This document shows, in pieces, positions 48,922 to 56,986 of a stretch of 64,000 bases of DNA (positions are counted from its first letter, which is position 1; the number at the start of each line of letters is the position of its first letter). Below the pieces are notes generated by a model. That model made no database searches. It saw nothing but the letters and a program-made list of their open reading frames with translations, and was not told where the DNA came from. Position numbers and translations under genes: made by a program. Source of the DNA: Treponema sp. UBA4873 (GTDB taxonomy: Bacteria > Spirochaetota > Spirochaetia > Treponematales > Treponemataceae); assembly GCA_002399405.1 (NCBI GenBank), contig DHDP01000012.1:186001-250000 (forward strand), in the 5' to 3' direction.

Positions 48922-49704
48922 ATGCAATTTTTTGATACTCATGCCCATATCGGGCTGATCTATGACGATCCTATTGAACAGTTACGCGTTATTCAGCAGG
49001 CCAAACAGGCCGGCGTAACCCGCATTGTCTCTATCAACAACAGCCTCCATGACTTTACCCGCGTGTACAGCAACCTTAAAGTCGTGCCGGGCATTTATCA
49101 TGCAGTCGGTGTCGCTCCGTCCGAAGTGACGAATCCGGGAAAGGATTATGCATCAATTATAGAAGAAAACCTCAAGCTGCCGAATGTAGTGGCGGTAGGA
49201 GAAACCGGACTCGACTATTTTAAGCAGTTCGGCGACAAACGGACGCAGATTGAGCTGTTCATCACACAGCTTGATATTGCGCGCAGGCACAATCTGCCGG
49301 TCATTATCCATAACCGCGATGCAGGCAAGGACATATTCGACGTACTCTCGGAACGAATTCCCGACGCAGGTGCAATTTTTCACTGCTATTCGGAGGATGC
49401 CGTATATGCGAAAAAATGCCTCGACGCAGGAATGAACGTATGGTTCTCCTTCGCGGGAAACCTTACCTACCGGAATGCGCGCAATCTCCACGAAACGGTG
49501 CTCAACGTGCCGCTCGACCGCATCCTCATTGAAACGGAAAGTCCGTTTATGATTCCGGCCGAATACCGCGAAAAAAAGCGCACTATGCCCGCGTACATCA
49601 CTTCGACTGCGCATTTCCTTGCCGATCTGCTCGAGATGGATCTTGAGGAGCTCAGCAGACAGCTGTGGAAAAACAGCTGCAAAGTCTTCAATCTGCCGGA
49701 ATAA
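48922..49704 (+). CDS. TatD-family metal-dependent hydrolase
   Basis: 260 residues, normal size for TatD/YcfH. Metal ligands are visible: DTHAHI at the N-terminus, GETGLDY, PVIIHNRDA, IFHCYSED and the final ETESPF. TatD proteins have 3'-5' DNase/RNase activity and are linked to DNA repair and RNA quality control; the biological substrate is not settled. It has its own promoter and Shine-Dalgarno, and its stop codon abuts the start of dus, so the two are co-translated. Confidence 0.92.
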   Translation: MQFFDTHAHIGLIYDDPIEQLRVIQQAKQAGVTRIVSINNSLHDFTRVYSNLKVVPGIYHAVGVAPSEVTNPGKDYASIIEENLKLPNVVAVGETGLDYFKQFGDKRTQIELFITQLDIARRHNLPVIIHNRDAGKDIFDVLSERIPDAGAIFHCYSEDAVYAKKCLDAGMNVWFSFAGNLTYRNARNLHETVLNVPLDRILIETESPFMIPAEYREKKRTMPAYITSTAHFLADLLEMDLEELSRQLWKNSCKVFNLPE

Positions 49705-50709
49705 ATGCTGTACCACGGGGTAAAAATAGGTTCTCTCGAACTGAACGGAAACATATTCCTCGCACCCGTCGCAGGATACAGCGACCGGGCGTTCCGTTCA
49801 GTATGCATAGAACACGGAGCCGCTTTCACCTATACCGAAATGGTATCCGCAGAGGCACTCGTGCGCGGAAACGGCAAAACCGAAACGCTCATGAACCGTG
49901 CCGCGAACGAAAAGGTGTACGCCGTTCAGATTTTCGGCGGCGAAGGCGGGACGCTGGCAAAGGCGGCGCGCATCGTGCTCGAAAAATCTCCGTGCGAATG
50001 CATCGACATAAACTGCGGGTGTCCTGTTCCGAAAATCATCAAAACGGGAGCCGGTTCCTTGCTTACGCGCAATCCCGACAGGCTCTACGCCGTTACGAAA
50101 GCCGTCGTAGAGTCGGTTGAGGGCAGTGTGCCCGTAACCGTAAAAATACGTTCCGGCTGGGACAGCGGTACTTTAACATGGAAGGAAGCGGCGGATGCGG
50201 CGCTCAGTGCGGGTGTTTCGGCCATAACGATGCACCCGCGCACGCGCGCGCAGGGATACGAAGGCAAAGCGGACTGGACAATACTGAAGGCGCTCGTCGA
50301 TTTTGTCGGCGGCCGCGTACCGGTGTTCGGTTCGGGCGACCTGTTCAAACCGGAGGACGCGCGGGCAATGATCGAGCAGACGGGATGCAGCGCCGTCATG
50401 TTTGCCCGGGGAGCGATGGGAAATCCGTTCATCTTTACGGAAACGAAGCAGCTGCTCGAAACAGGCAGCTTCGACGAAGTTCGTACGGAAGAACGCATCA
50501 GGACAGGTTTCAGAGAGCTCTCGCTGCTGATCGACGACCTCGGCGAAGAATCAGCCTGTCGGGAAATGCGCAAACGGTTTTGTGCGTACACGAAAGGAAT
50601 CAGAGGCGGTGCGGAAATGAGGCTGCAGCTTGTTCACGCCTCGACCGCGGCCGATTATCACAAAATACTGGACAACGTTTATAGTAGTATTGAACAGATA
50701 CGGTCATAA
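49705..50709 (+). CDS. dus: tRNA-dihydrouridine synthase
   Basis: 334 residues of the Dus family, which reduce uridine to dihydrouridine in tRNA D-loops using FMN and NADPH. The FMN-binding start NIFLAPVAGYSDRAFR, EMVSAEAL, the catalytic loop DINCGCPVPKI (the CxCP cysteine supplies the proton), ITMHPRTRAQGY and VMFARGAMGNPFIF are all in place. Which Dus subgroup it belongs to cannot be fixed by eye; DusB-like is most likely for a single bacterial copy. Its ATG begins directly after the TAA of tatD. Confidence 0.93.
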   Translation: MLYHGVKIGSLELNGNIFLAPVAGYSDRAFRSVCIEHGAAFTYTEMVSAEALVRGNGKTETLMNRAANEKVYAVQIFGGEGGTLAKAARIVLEKSPCECIDINCGCPVPKIIKTGAGSLLTRNPDRLYAVTKAVVESVEGSVPVTVKIRSGWDSGTLTWKEAADAALSAGVSAITMHPRTRAQGYEGKADWTILKALVDFVGGRVPVFGSGDLFKPEDARAMIEQTGCSAVMFARGAMGNPFIFTETKQLLETGSFDEVRTEERIRTGFRELSLLIDDLGEESACREMRKRFCAYTKGIRGGAEMRLQLVHASTAADYHKILDNVYSSIEQIRS

Positions 50710-50718
50710 GGCTAAAAT
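50690..50718 (+). promoter_or_regulatory. promoter inside the dus 3' end, leaderless arrangement
   Basis: TTGAAC (50690-50695), 17 bases, TAAAAT (50713-50718), then 5 bases to ATG 50724. It overlaps the last codons of dus. Confidence 0.55.
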
Positions 50719-50723
50719 AACGT

Positions 50724-52310
50724 ATGGGCTTTTTACAGGCTATTGCGGATTTTTTTGAATCAATTTTCAATAAATCTTCTCCGGAAGTACAAAAACGACT
50801 CCAGCTTAAAAAACTGGAAACTGAGATTCGTACTTTCCAGCCTGCACTGTACCGGAACGGTAATCTTCTCCCGAATTTCGGAGAAGCAGTCAAAGTTCTG
50901 TATGTAAACGCAAAGCCTCTCGACGATCTGTTTTCGGCGACTATCGGAGGAAATGACATCCCTCGCCGGCAGCGGTTCGAGGCACAGCTTGTCTTTACCG
51001 GCTTCCCGCCGGAAGAGCAGCAGAACATCGAATCTCTTTTGTATGAAAACAGAAAGGCGGAAATACAATCTTCTATTCAGCCTGCAAATCACGTTTTTGA
51101 AATGCAGCACCGCGTACTCGACAAGGTGCTGAAAGCGCTTAATGAAAGTGCTTTCACCCTTATGGACAACGATCTTATGTCAGTCCACCGGCTTGCGGAT
51201 TTATGCAAATTCAGTTTCATCACTATTCTTCAGATATTCGACACTGATTTTTCATCCGTAAACATTTCGGCAGAACCGGCATATCAGGAAGTGCCGCTTG
51301 CCCGTCTCGAAAATGCACTCGAGGATTTGTACTACCAGACCGCGGATCTGCATATTAATACGGCAGTTGCAAATGCGGTCACTGCGCTCGCCCAGCTCAA
51401 AAACGGCGGCTCGCTCTCCGAAAAACGAAGCAGCGGATACACCGAAAATATAAAGAAAATCTCATACATTTTTTCACATATTCTTACTCCCGAACATCTT
51501 CTTGCGCTGATCAGGCTTTACAGGGAAAATTCCTCATACATGCCGAAAGTTGCGGAGTATCATGAATCGGCCCGGCAGAATTTTGCGGCGAGACTCCAGC
51601 AGCAGTATTTTGCCGACGAGCAGCGGATAAAAACAGAGCTCAAAGATCAGAAAATAAGCAGCGAGCTGGAAAAACTGTTTAACGGTGTTCCGCTGGCGGC
51701 ACTTAGCGGGTACGACAGCGACATGAACGACAAGCTTCAGGCAAACTCCGCGCTCGCGTTCTCATGGATTACTCCGCTGCAGATTCTTAAAACGTTCCTG
51801 CAGTTTTATTTATCGGAACCGATCAAAACGCTTATAAACGATATAGTAATAGAAGGATTCTTCAATAACCCCGCATACAAAAGTGAATTTTCGACCGCTG
51901 TGTATGGAGCGCTTGAATGCGGAGAAAAACTGCAGGCATTCGAGGATTCGTTTAATCACGGGAAACCGAACGATACTGCCGTTCTGGAAGGATATATCCG
52001 CGACAGTCACAAGGACGCGGATTTTTATTCAAAAATGGAAACGATGGTCGGGACGGCGAACAATACTGCTCAGAAACTTATTCAGGAAGAAACAAACACG
52101 CTGCGCAGCCTGCATGTGGAACTCGGAGAACTGCTCACTGACGCAAAAAAACCGACAAGCGAAATCATTTCAAACCTCAAAGTACTCATGATGTCTTCCC
52201 GCAACAGGGACAATACCGATTTGCTCGAGCGGCAGTATCCGGGCTGGCAAATCTTCTTTGAGATTATGCGAAACTATGCTATAATCACTATAAAAGAGAT
52301 AAAAACATGA
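50724..52310 (+). CDS. spirochaete protein of unknown function, DUF5312-like (528 aa)
   Basis: A long helical cytoplasmic protein with no signal peptide or membrane segment. It begins MGFLQAIADFFESIFNK and contains repeated helical heptads around 110-180 and 225-330. Conserved-looking aromatic segments (ITPLQILKTFLQFYLSEPIKT is such a stretch at about 350) have no enzyme motif. I associate it with the spirochaete DUF5312 group from overall character, which is a tentative recognition. Its stop overlaps the start of a diguanylate cyclase gene (ATGA), so it may work with that enzyme. No Shine-Dalgarno is seen; the start fits a leaderless transcript or coupling to dus. Confidence 0.6.
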   Translation: MGFLQAIADFFESIFNKSSPEVQKRLQLKKLETEIRTFQPALYRNGNLLPNFGEAVKVLYVNAKPLDDLFSATIGGNDIPRRQRFEAQLVFTGFPPEEQQNIESLLYENRKAEIQSSIQPANHVFEMQHRVLDKVLKALNESAFTLMDNDLMSVHRLADLCKFSFITILQIFDTDFSSVNISAEPAYQEVPLARLENALEDLYYQTADLHINTAVANAVTALAQLKNGGSLSEKRSSGYTENIKKISYIFSHILTPEHLLALIRLYRENSSYMPKVAEYHESARQNFAARLQQQYFADEQRIKTELKDQKISSELEKLFNGVPLAALSGYDSDMNDKLQANSALAFSWITPLQILKTFLQFYLSEPIKTLINDIVIEGFFNNPAYKSEFSTAVYGALECGEKLQAFEDSFNHGKPNDTAVLEGYIRDSHKDADFYSKMETMVGTANNTAQKLIQEETNTLRSLHVELGELLTDAKKPTSEIISNLKVLMMSSRNRDNTDLLERQYPGWQIFFEIMRNYAIITIKEIKT

Positions 52311-53425
52311 GCAGAACATCAAGAGAGGAAAGTACATGCGATACTCAAATGCTGGAGCTGACGACGCAGTATGAGAAAAAAATCTATGACCTTGAACAGC
52401 TGCTCGATATCTCACGGTCGTTCTGCTCGACGCTTGAGTTCTCAAAACTTCTTGAATCGATTGTTTATATCTGTATGGCGCAGATGCACGTTCTCGGTGC
52501 CGGTATTTTTGTACGCAACGATATGGATTCGGACGAGTTTATACTTGAAACAAACCACAGCGATATAAACGTCGATCCTAAAACAAAGTGCAGAATCCCC
52601 GGCGATCATCCCATCGTTGCACAGTTATACAGTGAAAAACGCGCTATCTCACTTGATTATCTTAAACGGCAGGTACCGGAAAAAACAGACTTACGCATGA
52701 TAGAATCGCTTCATCCGACGCTTCTTGTACCGCTTATTCAGAAGAACAACATGAACGGTATTCTGTTCCTCGGCGAGCGGATCGTTTTCGACGGCGTAAC
52801 GGATTACACGGAATACGAAAAAGAGCAGATTATGGCCATCGCAACGCTCGCTTCGCTTGCAATCAACAACGCGGCGCTCGTCGAACGGTCTTCCACGGAC
52901 ATGATGACGAAGCTTAAGCTCAAGTATTATTTTTTCAACGTCCTCGGCGACAAACTCGACGCCGCTTTCGTTCAGAAGATTCCGCTCGCGATCATCATGT
53001 TCGATATAGACCTTTTTAAAAAATTCAACGACACGTACGGACACGAATGCGGCGATTACGTTCTTATTCAGGTGGCATCGCTCATCAAAACAGGGCTGCG
53101 CGAAGAAGATCTTGCCAGCCGCTACGGAGGAGAGGAATTCACCGTGCTTCTGGATAACACTCCGAAGGAACAGGCTGTACGCGTCGCAGAACGCATCCGC
53201 TGCGCAATCGAGCACTTTGATTTTCAATTTAATAATCAGCATCTGCACGTAACGATTTCCGGCGGCGTCGCCGTATTCGACCGCGGGAAAAATCCCGTTA
53301 TTATGCCGAAGCGGCTTGTTAATCAGGCTGATCAGGGCCTGTACATGTCCAAAAACAGCGGCCGCAACAAAATCACCTATGCTGATCCGGCCCTGCTCAA
53401 AGACTGTTCCGACGAACTAGAATGA
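52307..53425 (+). CDS. GAF-GGDEF diguanylate cyclase
   Basis: 372 residues, cytoplasmic. An N-terminal coiled coil (~12-35) leads into a GAF sensor domain (~40-190) and a GGDEF domain (~200-365). The active site is intact: FDIDLFKKFND.YGH for metal and GTP binding and YGGEEF (GGEEF at 274-278). An inhibitory I-site REED (265-268) sits exactly five residues before it, so the enzyme should make c-di-GMP and be feedback-inhibited. This is the only complete cyclase in the window; the other two GGDEF domains are degenerate. It overlaps the DUF5312-like gene by 4 bases and the rhomboid gene by 4 bases, so all three appear to be one transcript. Confidence 0.93.
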   Translation: MSRTSREESTCDTQMLELTTQYEKKIYDLEQLLDISRSFCSTLEFSKLLESIVYICMAQMHVLGAGIFVRNDMDSDEFILETNHSDINVDPKTKCRIPGDHPIVAQLYSEKRAISLDYLKRQVPEKTDLRMIESLHPTLLVPLIQKNNMNGILFLGERIVFDGVTDYTEYEKEQIMAIATLASLAINNAALVERSSTDMMTKLKLKYYFFNVLGDKLDAAFVQKIPLAIIMFDIDLFKKFNDTYGHECGDYVLIQVASLIKTGLREEDLASRYGGEEFTVLLDNTPKEQAVRVAERIRCAIEHFDFQFNNQHLHVTISGGVAVFDRGKNPVIMPKRLVNQADQGLYMSKNSGRNKITYADPALLKDCSDELE

Positions 53426-54066
53426 AAGCGGGAACAATCATCCGGAGACCGGTCAAATACACTGATATTCACGTTACGCTGTATCTCGCGGCGGTCAATA
53501 TACTCGTTTATGTCGGCACGCTGCTTTTTCCGGGGCTGCGGATACAGCTGAGCCTCTATCCGCCCGCGTTCATTTACGGGAAGATGTACTGGCAGCTGTT
53601 CACATACATGTTCGTGCACGGAAGTTTCGAACATATTTTCTTCAACATGTTCGGACTGATTATGTTCGGACTTGCCGTCGAACGCGCGCTCGGTTCGAAG
53701 GAATTCCTACTGTACTATCTTGTGTGCGGAACCGCGAGCGGAGCGCTTTCACTTGCGGCGTTCGTACTCACCGGCCATTACAACATCGCGCTCATAGGTG
53801 CGAGCGGTGCCGTATATGCAGTGCTTTTCGCATTCGCCGTCGTCTATCCCCGTTCCAAAGTGTATTTCTGGGGCGTTCTTCCGATACCTTCGCCCGTTCT
53901 CGTAGTTATATATGCGGTGATCGAACTTGTGAGCCAGGCGGTCGGATTCAACGGAGGCGTCGCCCACATGACCCATCTGTTCGGGCTCGCCGCGGCATGG
54001 CTTTACTTTATTATCAGGACGGGAATAAACCCGGTACGTGTATGGAAAGACGCATTCAAAAGCTGA
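53422..54066 (+). CDS. rhomboid-family intramembrane serine protease
   Basis: 214 residues with six predicted helices. The catalytic serine is Ser128 in GASGA and the histidine is most likely His182 in the GGVAHMTHLFG helix. HGSFEHIFFNMFGL (66-79) is the conserved HxxxHxxxN helix start. All family motifs are present, so an active intramembrane protease is expected; substrates are unknown. The start overlaps the diguanylate cyclase stop (ATGA). The 3' end overlaps the next exported-protein gene by 25 bases. Confidence 0.92.
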   Translation: MKAGTIIRRPVKYTDIHVTLYLAAVNILVYVGTLLFPGLRIQLSLYPPAFIYGKMYWQLFTYMFVHGSFEHIFFNMFGLIMFGLAVERALGSKEFLLYYLVCGTASGALSLAAFVLTGHYNIALIGASGAVYAVLFAFAVVYPRSKVYFWGVLPIPSPVLVVIYAVIELVSQAVGFNGGVAHMTHLFGLAAAWLYFIIRTGINPVRVWKDAFKS

Positions 54067-54734
54067 CAGTATGTCTCGTGTTCTCCGCAGCTGTCGGACT
54101 GTGCACGGCGCAGACTCCGTCCGTCGTCGAGCATATACGCATTCCGCTGTGGGCGGAAGCCGATGCGTACCCCGGGCTTGCGGAAGCGCAGGATACTGCT
54201 GGGGGGATTTACGATTACCCGGTAAAGCGGCTCAAAACGATCGCTCCGTTTCTTATTAACGGAATGGTAAACGGCTGGAATTTCGTCTACACTCCGTCCG
54301 ACAAACTCCGCGGCGTCGAAGAATACTTCGAATTTTCCGATATTCAGCCGCTCGGCGGGGCTGCGGATGACATCTCTTATTCCTCCCCGTGGATGCAGGA
54401 CGGCAAAATCACCTGCTGGGTTGAATTTACGCGTACCCCGCAGATGATCCGCAATTACGGACTCTGGGCTTCTATCAGTCATCCGGTAATCAGCGGAAAA
54501 GGGTACGGTAAAATCGAAGACGGATTCGACGGCATAACGGACGCCGCGAAGGAAGCGGTGAAGGAAGCAGTGCGCGGTTATTTCCGCGGCAGAATAAAAA
54601 ACAAACCGAAGGAAATCGACGGCAAAGTCCTCATCAGAAATCAGCCGGCGATCGGAATAGACGCCGGCCGGTATATGGTTCAACTTGATTTTTTTCTGGA
54701 AACTGATAGAATACTATCGTATTCTCAGTATTAG
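54042..54734 (+). CDS. exported protein of unknown function (230 aa)
   Basis: The frame is open from 53724, but everything before 54042 is the rhomboid gene in another frame. Starting at MERRIQKLTVCL gives a signal peptide ending at about CTAQ (residue ~24) and a mature protein of ~205 residues. It has aromatic strands such as NGWNFVYTPSD and ISYSSPWMQDGKITCWVEF. No family is recognised. Length and pattern suggest a periplasmic or outer-membrane-associated protein, perhaps a small barrel or lipocalin-like fold, but this is weak. It is followed 20 bases later by another small exported protein, and the two may be functionally linked. Confidence 0.6.
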   Translation: MERRIQKLTVCLVFSAAVGLCTAQTPSVVEHIRIPLWAEADAYPGLAEAQDTAGGIYDYPVKRLKTIAPFLINGMVNGWNFVYTPSDKLRGVEEYFEFSDIQPLGGAADDISYSSPWMQDGKITCWVEFTRTPQMIRNYGLWASISHPVISGKGYGKIEDGFDGITDAAKEAVKEAVRGYFRGRIKNKPKEIDGKVLIRNQPAIGIDAGRYMVQLDFFLETDRILSYSQY

Positions 54735-54754
54735 AAAAAATCCTTGGAGGACTT

Positions 54755-55225
54755 ATGAAAAAGACCGTTGCTATACTTACCTGCCTGCTTTTCGCGGCCG
54801 GCATTACTTTTGCTCAGGATGCCGCTGCAAACACTCCTGCAAATTCAGCTGCCAATACTTCAGCAGCTTCATCAGATAAATCCGTACCGTCAACTCCTGA
54901 GGAGTCTCTCAACAACAAAGGGTTCGACGAAAAAACAACGCGCATCATTGTACCTGAAAATCAGCATACGACTGATAAAACCGCAAGCGTTAAAATAGAA
55001 TATACACCGATGTACGACGAAGTACGCGTTTACTACACATGCATGTATGTTACGTACGACAAGGGAGAGGCGATGAACACGGTCATAGCCTGTCTTGAAG
55101 ATTTCATGAAAGAAAATCAGTATTATCATTACACGTATCTTGCACGCGACCGCGAGAAGTATTTCAAAAACGACCGCGGTTACAGCATGGCGCAGTATAT
55201 GTCGTACGTAAAATTCTCCAGATAG
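54755..55225 (+). CDS. small exported protein of unknown function (156 aa)
   Basis: A signal peptide (MKKTVAILTCLLFAAGITFA, cleavage after A20) is followed by a ~40-residue Ala/Asn/Ser/Thr-rich flexible segment and a compact C-terminal domain (~75-156). That domain contains YDEVRVYYTCMYVTYDKGEA, then charged helices and RGYSMAQYM. TTGGAGG lies before the start, giving strong initiation. No family recognised. Neighbours are another exported unknown upstream and pheS downstream. Confidence 0.65.
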   Translation: MKKTVAILTCLLFAAGITFAQDAAANTPANSAANTSAASSDKSVPSTPEESLNNKGFDEKTTRIIVPENQHTTDKTASVKIEYTPMYDEVRVYYTCMYVTYDKGEAMNTVIACLEDFMKENQYYHYTYLARDREKYFKNDRGYSMAQYMSYVKFSR

Positions 55226-55241
55226 TTCGGACCCAGTATAA

Positions 55242-56798
55242 ATGGATATTTCAAACATTATAAAAAATCTGCACCCGCTTGAAATAAAGGTGCTGCTTAA
55301 ATATTCTCAGAAAGACGATTTAACATCGGAAAAACTGCAGAAGGATCTCGATTACAAAGAGGGCCATGCGAATCAGGCGTTCTCGTGGCTTGCAGGAAAA
55401 GAGCTTGTAACGGAAACGAACCGGACGCCGCACACCTATTACGAAATTACCGACCTCGGACGCATGCTGGCAAAAGCAGGTACCGTCGAGGAACGGTTCG
55501 TAAACTTTGTGAAGGGAAAGGGTGCGCAGGCATTGCCGAAGATTGCAGAGGCGCTGAAAATCGAGAACAAAGACATCGGAAGCGCGTTCGGACAGCTCGT
55601 AAAAGACGGGGTTCTCCGGATGAACGGCGGGAAAGAGGCCGAATCGACAGGGAAACCGCTTCCGAAACGAATCAGTATCATATCGGGGCTGCTGAAAAAA
55701 GCTGCCTCTGCGGAAAACGGACAGCTTGACAAAGCGGCTCTTTCTGCCGAAGAGCAGGAGGCAATCGCAGGTCTCGCAAAAAAACGCGGTGCGGCGGACA
55801 GCCCGTTCAAAGTAATCGAACGGGAAACGGTTACATACAGACTGACTGACGCGTACGGTAAAGTTGTTGAGGCGCTGAAAAAAGCGGGAATTACCGGCAA
55901 CGAACTCGGTGAAGTTACTCCGCAGATGCTCGCGTCGGGCGACTGGAAAAACGGCACGTTCCGCGGCTACAACATTACAATTCCGCCGGCACGTATCATT
56001 CCCGGGCGTACGAATCCGTATGTGCAGTTTCTTGAATCAGTTAAAGACAAGCTCTCCTCCCTCGGCTTCCAGGAATTCGACGGTCCGCTCGTAGAGACTG
56101 AATTCTGGAACGGCGATGCGCTTTTTATGCCGCAGTTCCATGCGGCCCGGGACATCCACGACGTCTACCGCATAAAAAATCCGACGCACGCAAAGATGAT
56201 TGAAGAGCCGTATCTCTCCAACGTACGGAATGTGCACGAAAACGGCGGCAATACGGGAAGCCGCGGCTGGAACTACAAGTTCGACACGGAATTCACGCGC
56301 CGCCTTATTCTCCGCAGTCAGGGGACGGTTCTGTCCGCCCATCAGCTGCACAAGGCGGAAATCCCCGGGAAATACTTCGGCATTGTACGCTGTTTCCGCT
56401 ACGACAAAGTGGATGCGACTCATCTGAGCGACTTCTATCAGACTGAAGGCATAGTCCTCGGAAACGACGTAAACCTTAAAACGCTGCTCGGATTCCTTAA
56501 AATGTTCGCGACGGAAATCGCGGGCGCTACGGAAGTGAAATACGTACCGGGATACTTCCCGTTCACCGAACCTTCAATCGAGGTCCATATCAAACATCCG
56601 GTGCTCGGCTGGTTCGAGCTGGGTGGTTCAGGTATTTTCCGGCCGGAGGTAACGAAGGCGATGGGCATCGATGTTCCCGTTCTTGCATGGGGTATCGGTA
56701 TTGACCGCATGGCGCTTATGGCGCTCGGTCTTAACGATCTCCGCGAACTGTTCAGTGAAGATATAGAGCAGGTCCGCCTGCGTAAAGCGAAATTCTGA
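55242..56798 (+). CDS. pheS: phenylalanyl-tRNA synthetase alpha subunit, archaeal/eukaryotic type
   Basis: At 518 residues it is far longer than the ~330-residue bacterial PheS. The first ~200 residues carry winged-helix-like modules (for example LLKYSQKDDLTSEKLQKDLD and VEERFVNFVKGKGAQALPK) instead of the bacterial coiled coil. The catalytic core (~225-518) has the class II motifs: SLGFQEFDGPLVETEFWNGD, FRYDKVDATHLSDFYQTEG and GSGIFRPEVTKAMGID..VLAWGIGIDR. Spirochaetes are known to have this archaeal-type PheRS, presumably by ancient transfer. pheT is not adjacent, so the beta subunit must be encoded elsewhere. A strong terminator follows. Confidence 0.94.
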   Translation: MDISNIIKNLHPLEIKVLLKYSQKDDLTSEKLQKDLDYKEGHANQAFSWLAGKELVTETNRTPHTYYEITDLGRMLAKAGTVEERFVNFVKGKGAQALPKIAEALKIENKDIGSAFGQLVKDGVLRMNGGKEAESTGKPLPKRISIISGLLKKAASAENGQLDKAALSAEEQEAIAGLAKKRGAADSPFKVIERETVTYRLTDAYGKVVEALKKAGITGNELGEVTPQMLASGDWKNGTFRGYNITIPPARIIPGRTNPYVQFLESVKDKLSSLGFQEFDGPLVETEFWNGDALFMPQFHAARDIHDVYRIKNPTHAKMIEEPYLSNVRNVHENGGNTGSRGWNYKFDTEFTRRLILRSQGTVLSAHQLHKAEIPGKYFGIVRCFRYDKVDATHLSDFYQTEGIVLGNDVNLKTLLGFLKMFATEIAGATEVKYVPGYFPFTEPSIEVHIKHPVLGWFELGGSGIFRPEVTKAMGIDVPVLAWGIGIDRMALMALGLNDLRELFSEDIEQVRLRKAKF

Positions 56799-56820
56799 TC
56801 ATCTGTATGCAAAAAATGGC

Positions 56821-56855
56821 TGTCCCGTAAGATAAACTTACGGGACATTTTTTTT
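56821..56855 (+). terminator. Rho-independent terminator of pheS
   Basis: A perfect 11-bp stem, TGTCCCGTAAG/CTTACGGGACA, with a five-base loop and eight T. Confidence 0.95.
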
Positions 56856-56897
56856 ATTTAAAGAAAATACTTTTCTGAAATTTATCCTTATTTTCTC

Positions 56898-56925
56898 TTT
56901 ACAAAATAATAAACGGGTGTATACT
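56898..56925 (+). promoter_or_regulatory. promoter of the chitinase gene
   Basis: TTTACA (56898-56903), 16 bases, TATACT (56920-56925). A second -10-like TATAAT follows at 56932-56937. Confidence 0.6.
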
Positions 56926-56937
56926 TATGCTTATAAT

Positions 56938-56956
56938 TTGTACACAATGTGTACAA
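56938..56956. promoter_or_regulatory. palindromic operator of the chitinase gene
   Basis: TTGTACAC and GTGTACAA flank AAT: a perfect 8-bp inverted repeat at the predicted transcription start. It suits a dimeric repressor such as a GntR- or TetR-type protein. It is not the LacI-like CG-centred type seen at 9665 and 38375. Confidence 0.65.
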
Positions 56957-56986
56957 ATAAGACTGAAAAGTGAGGTGGAGTATATA

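Noticed and set aside
53724..54041. 106-codon upstream extension of the exported protein gene
   Set aside because: It overlaps the rhomboid protease in another frame; the signal peptide begins at 54042.
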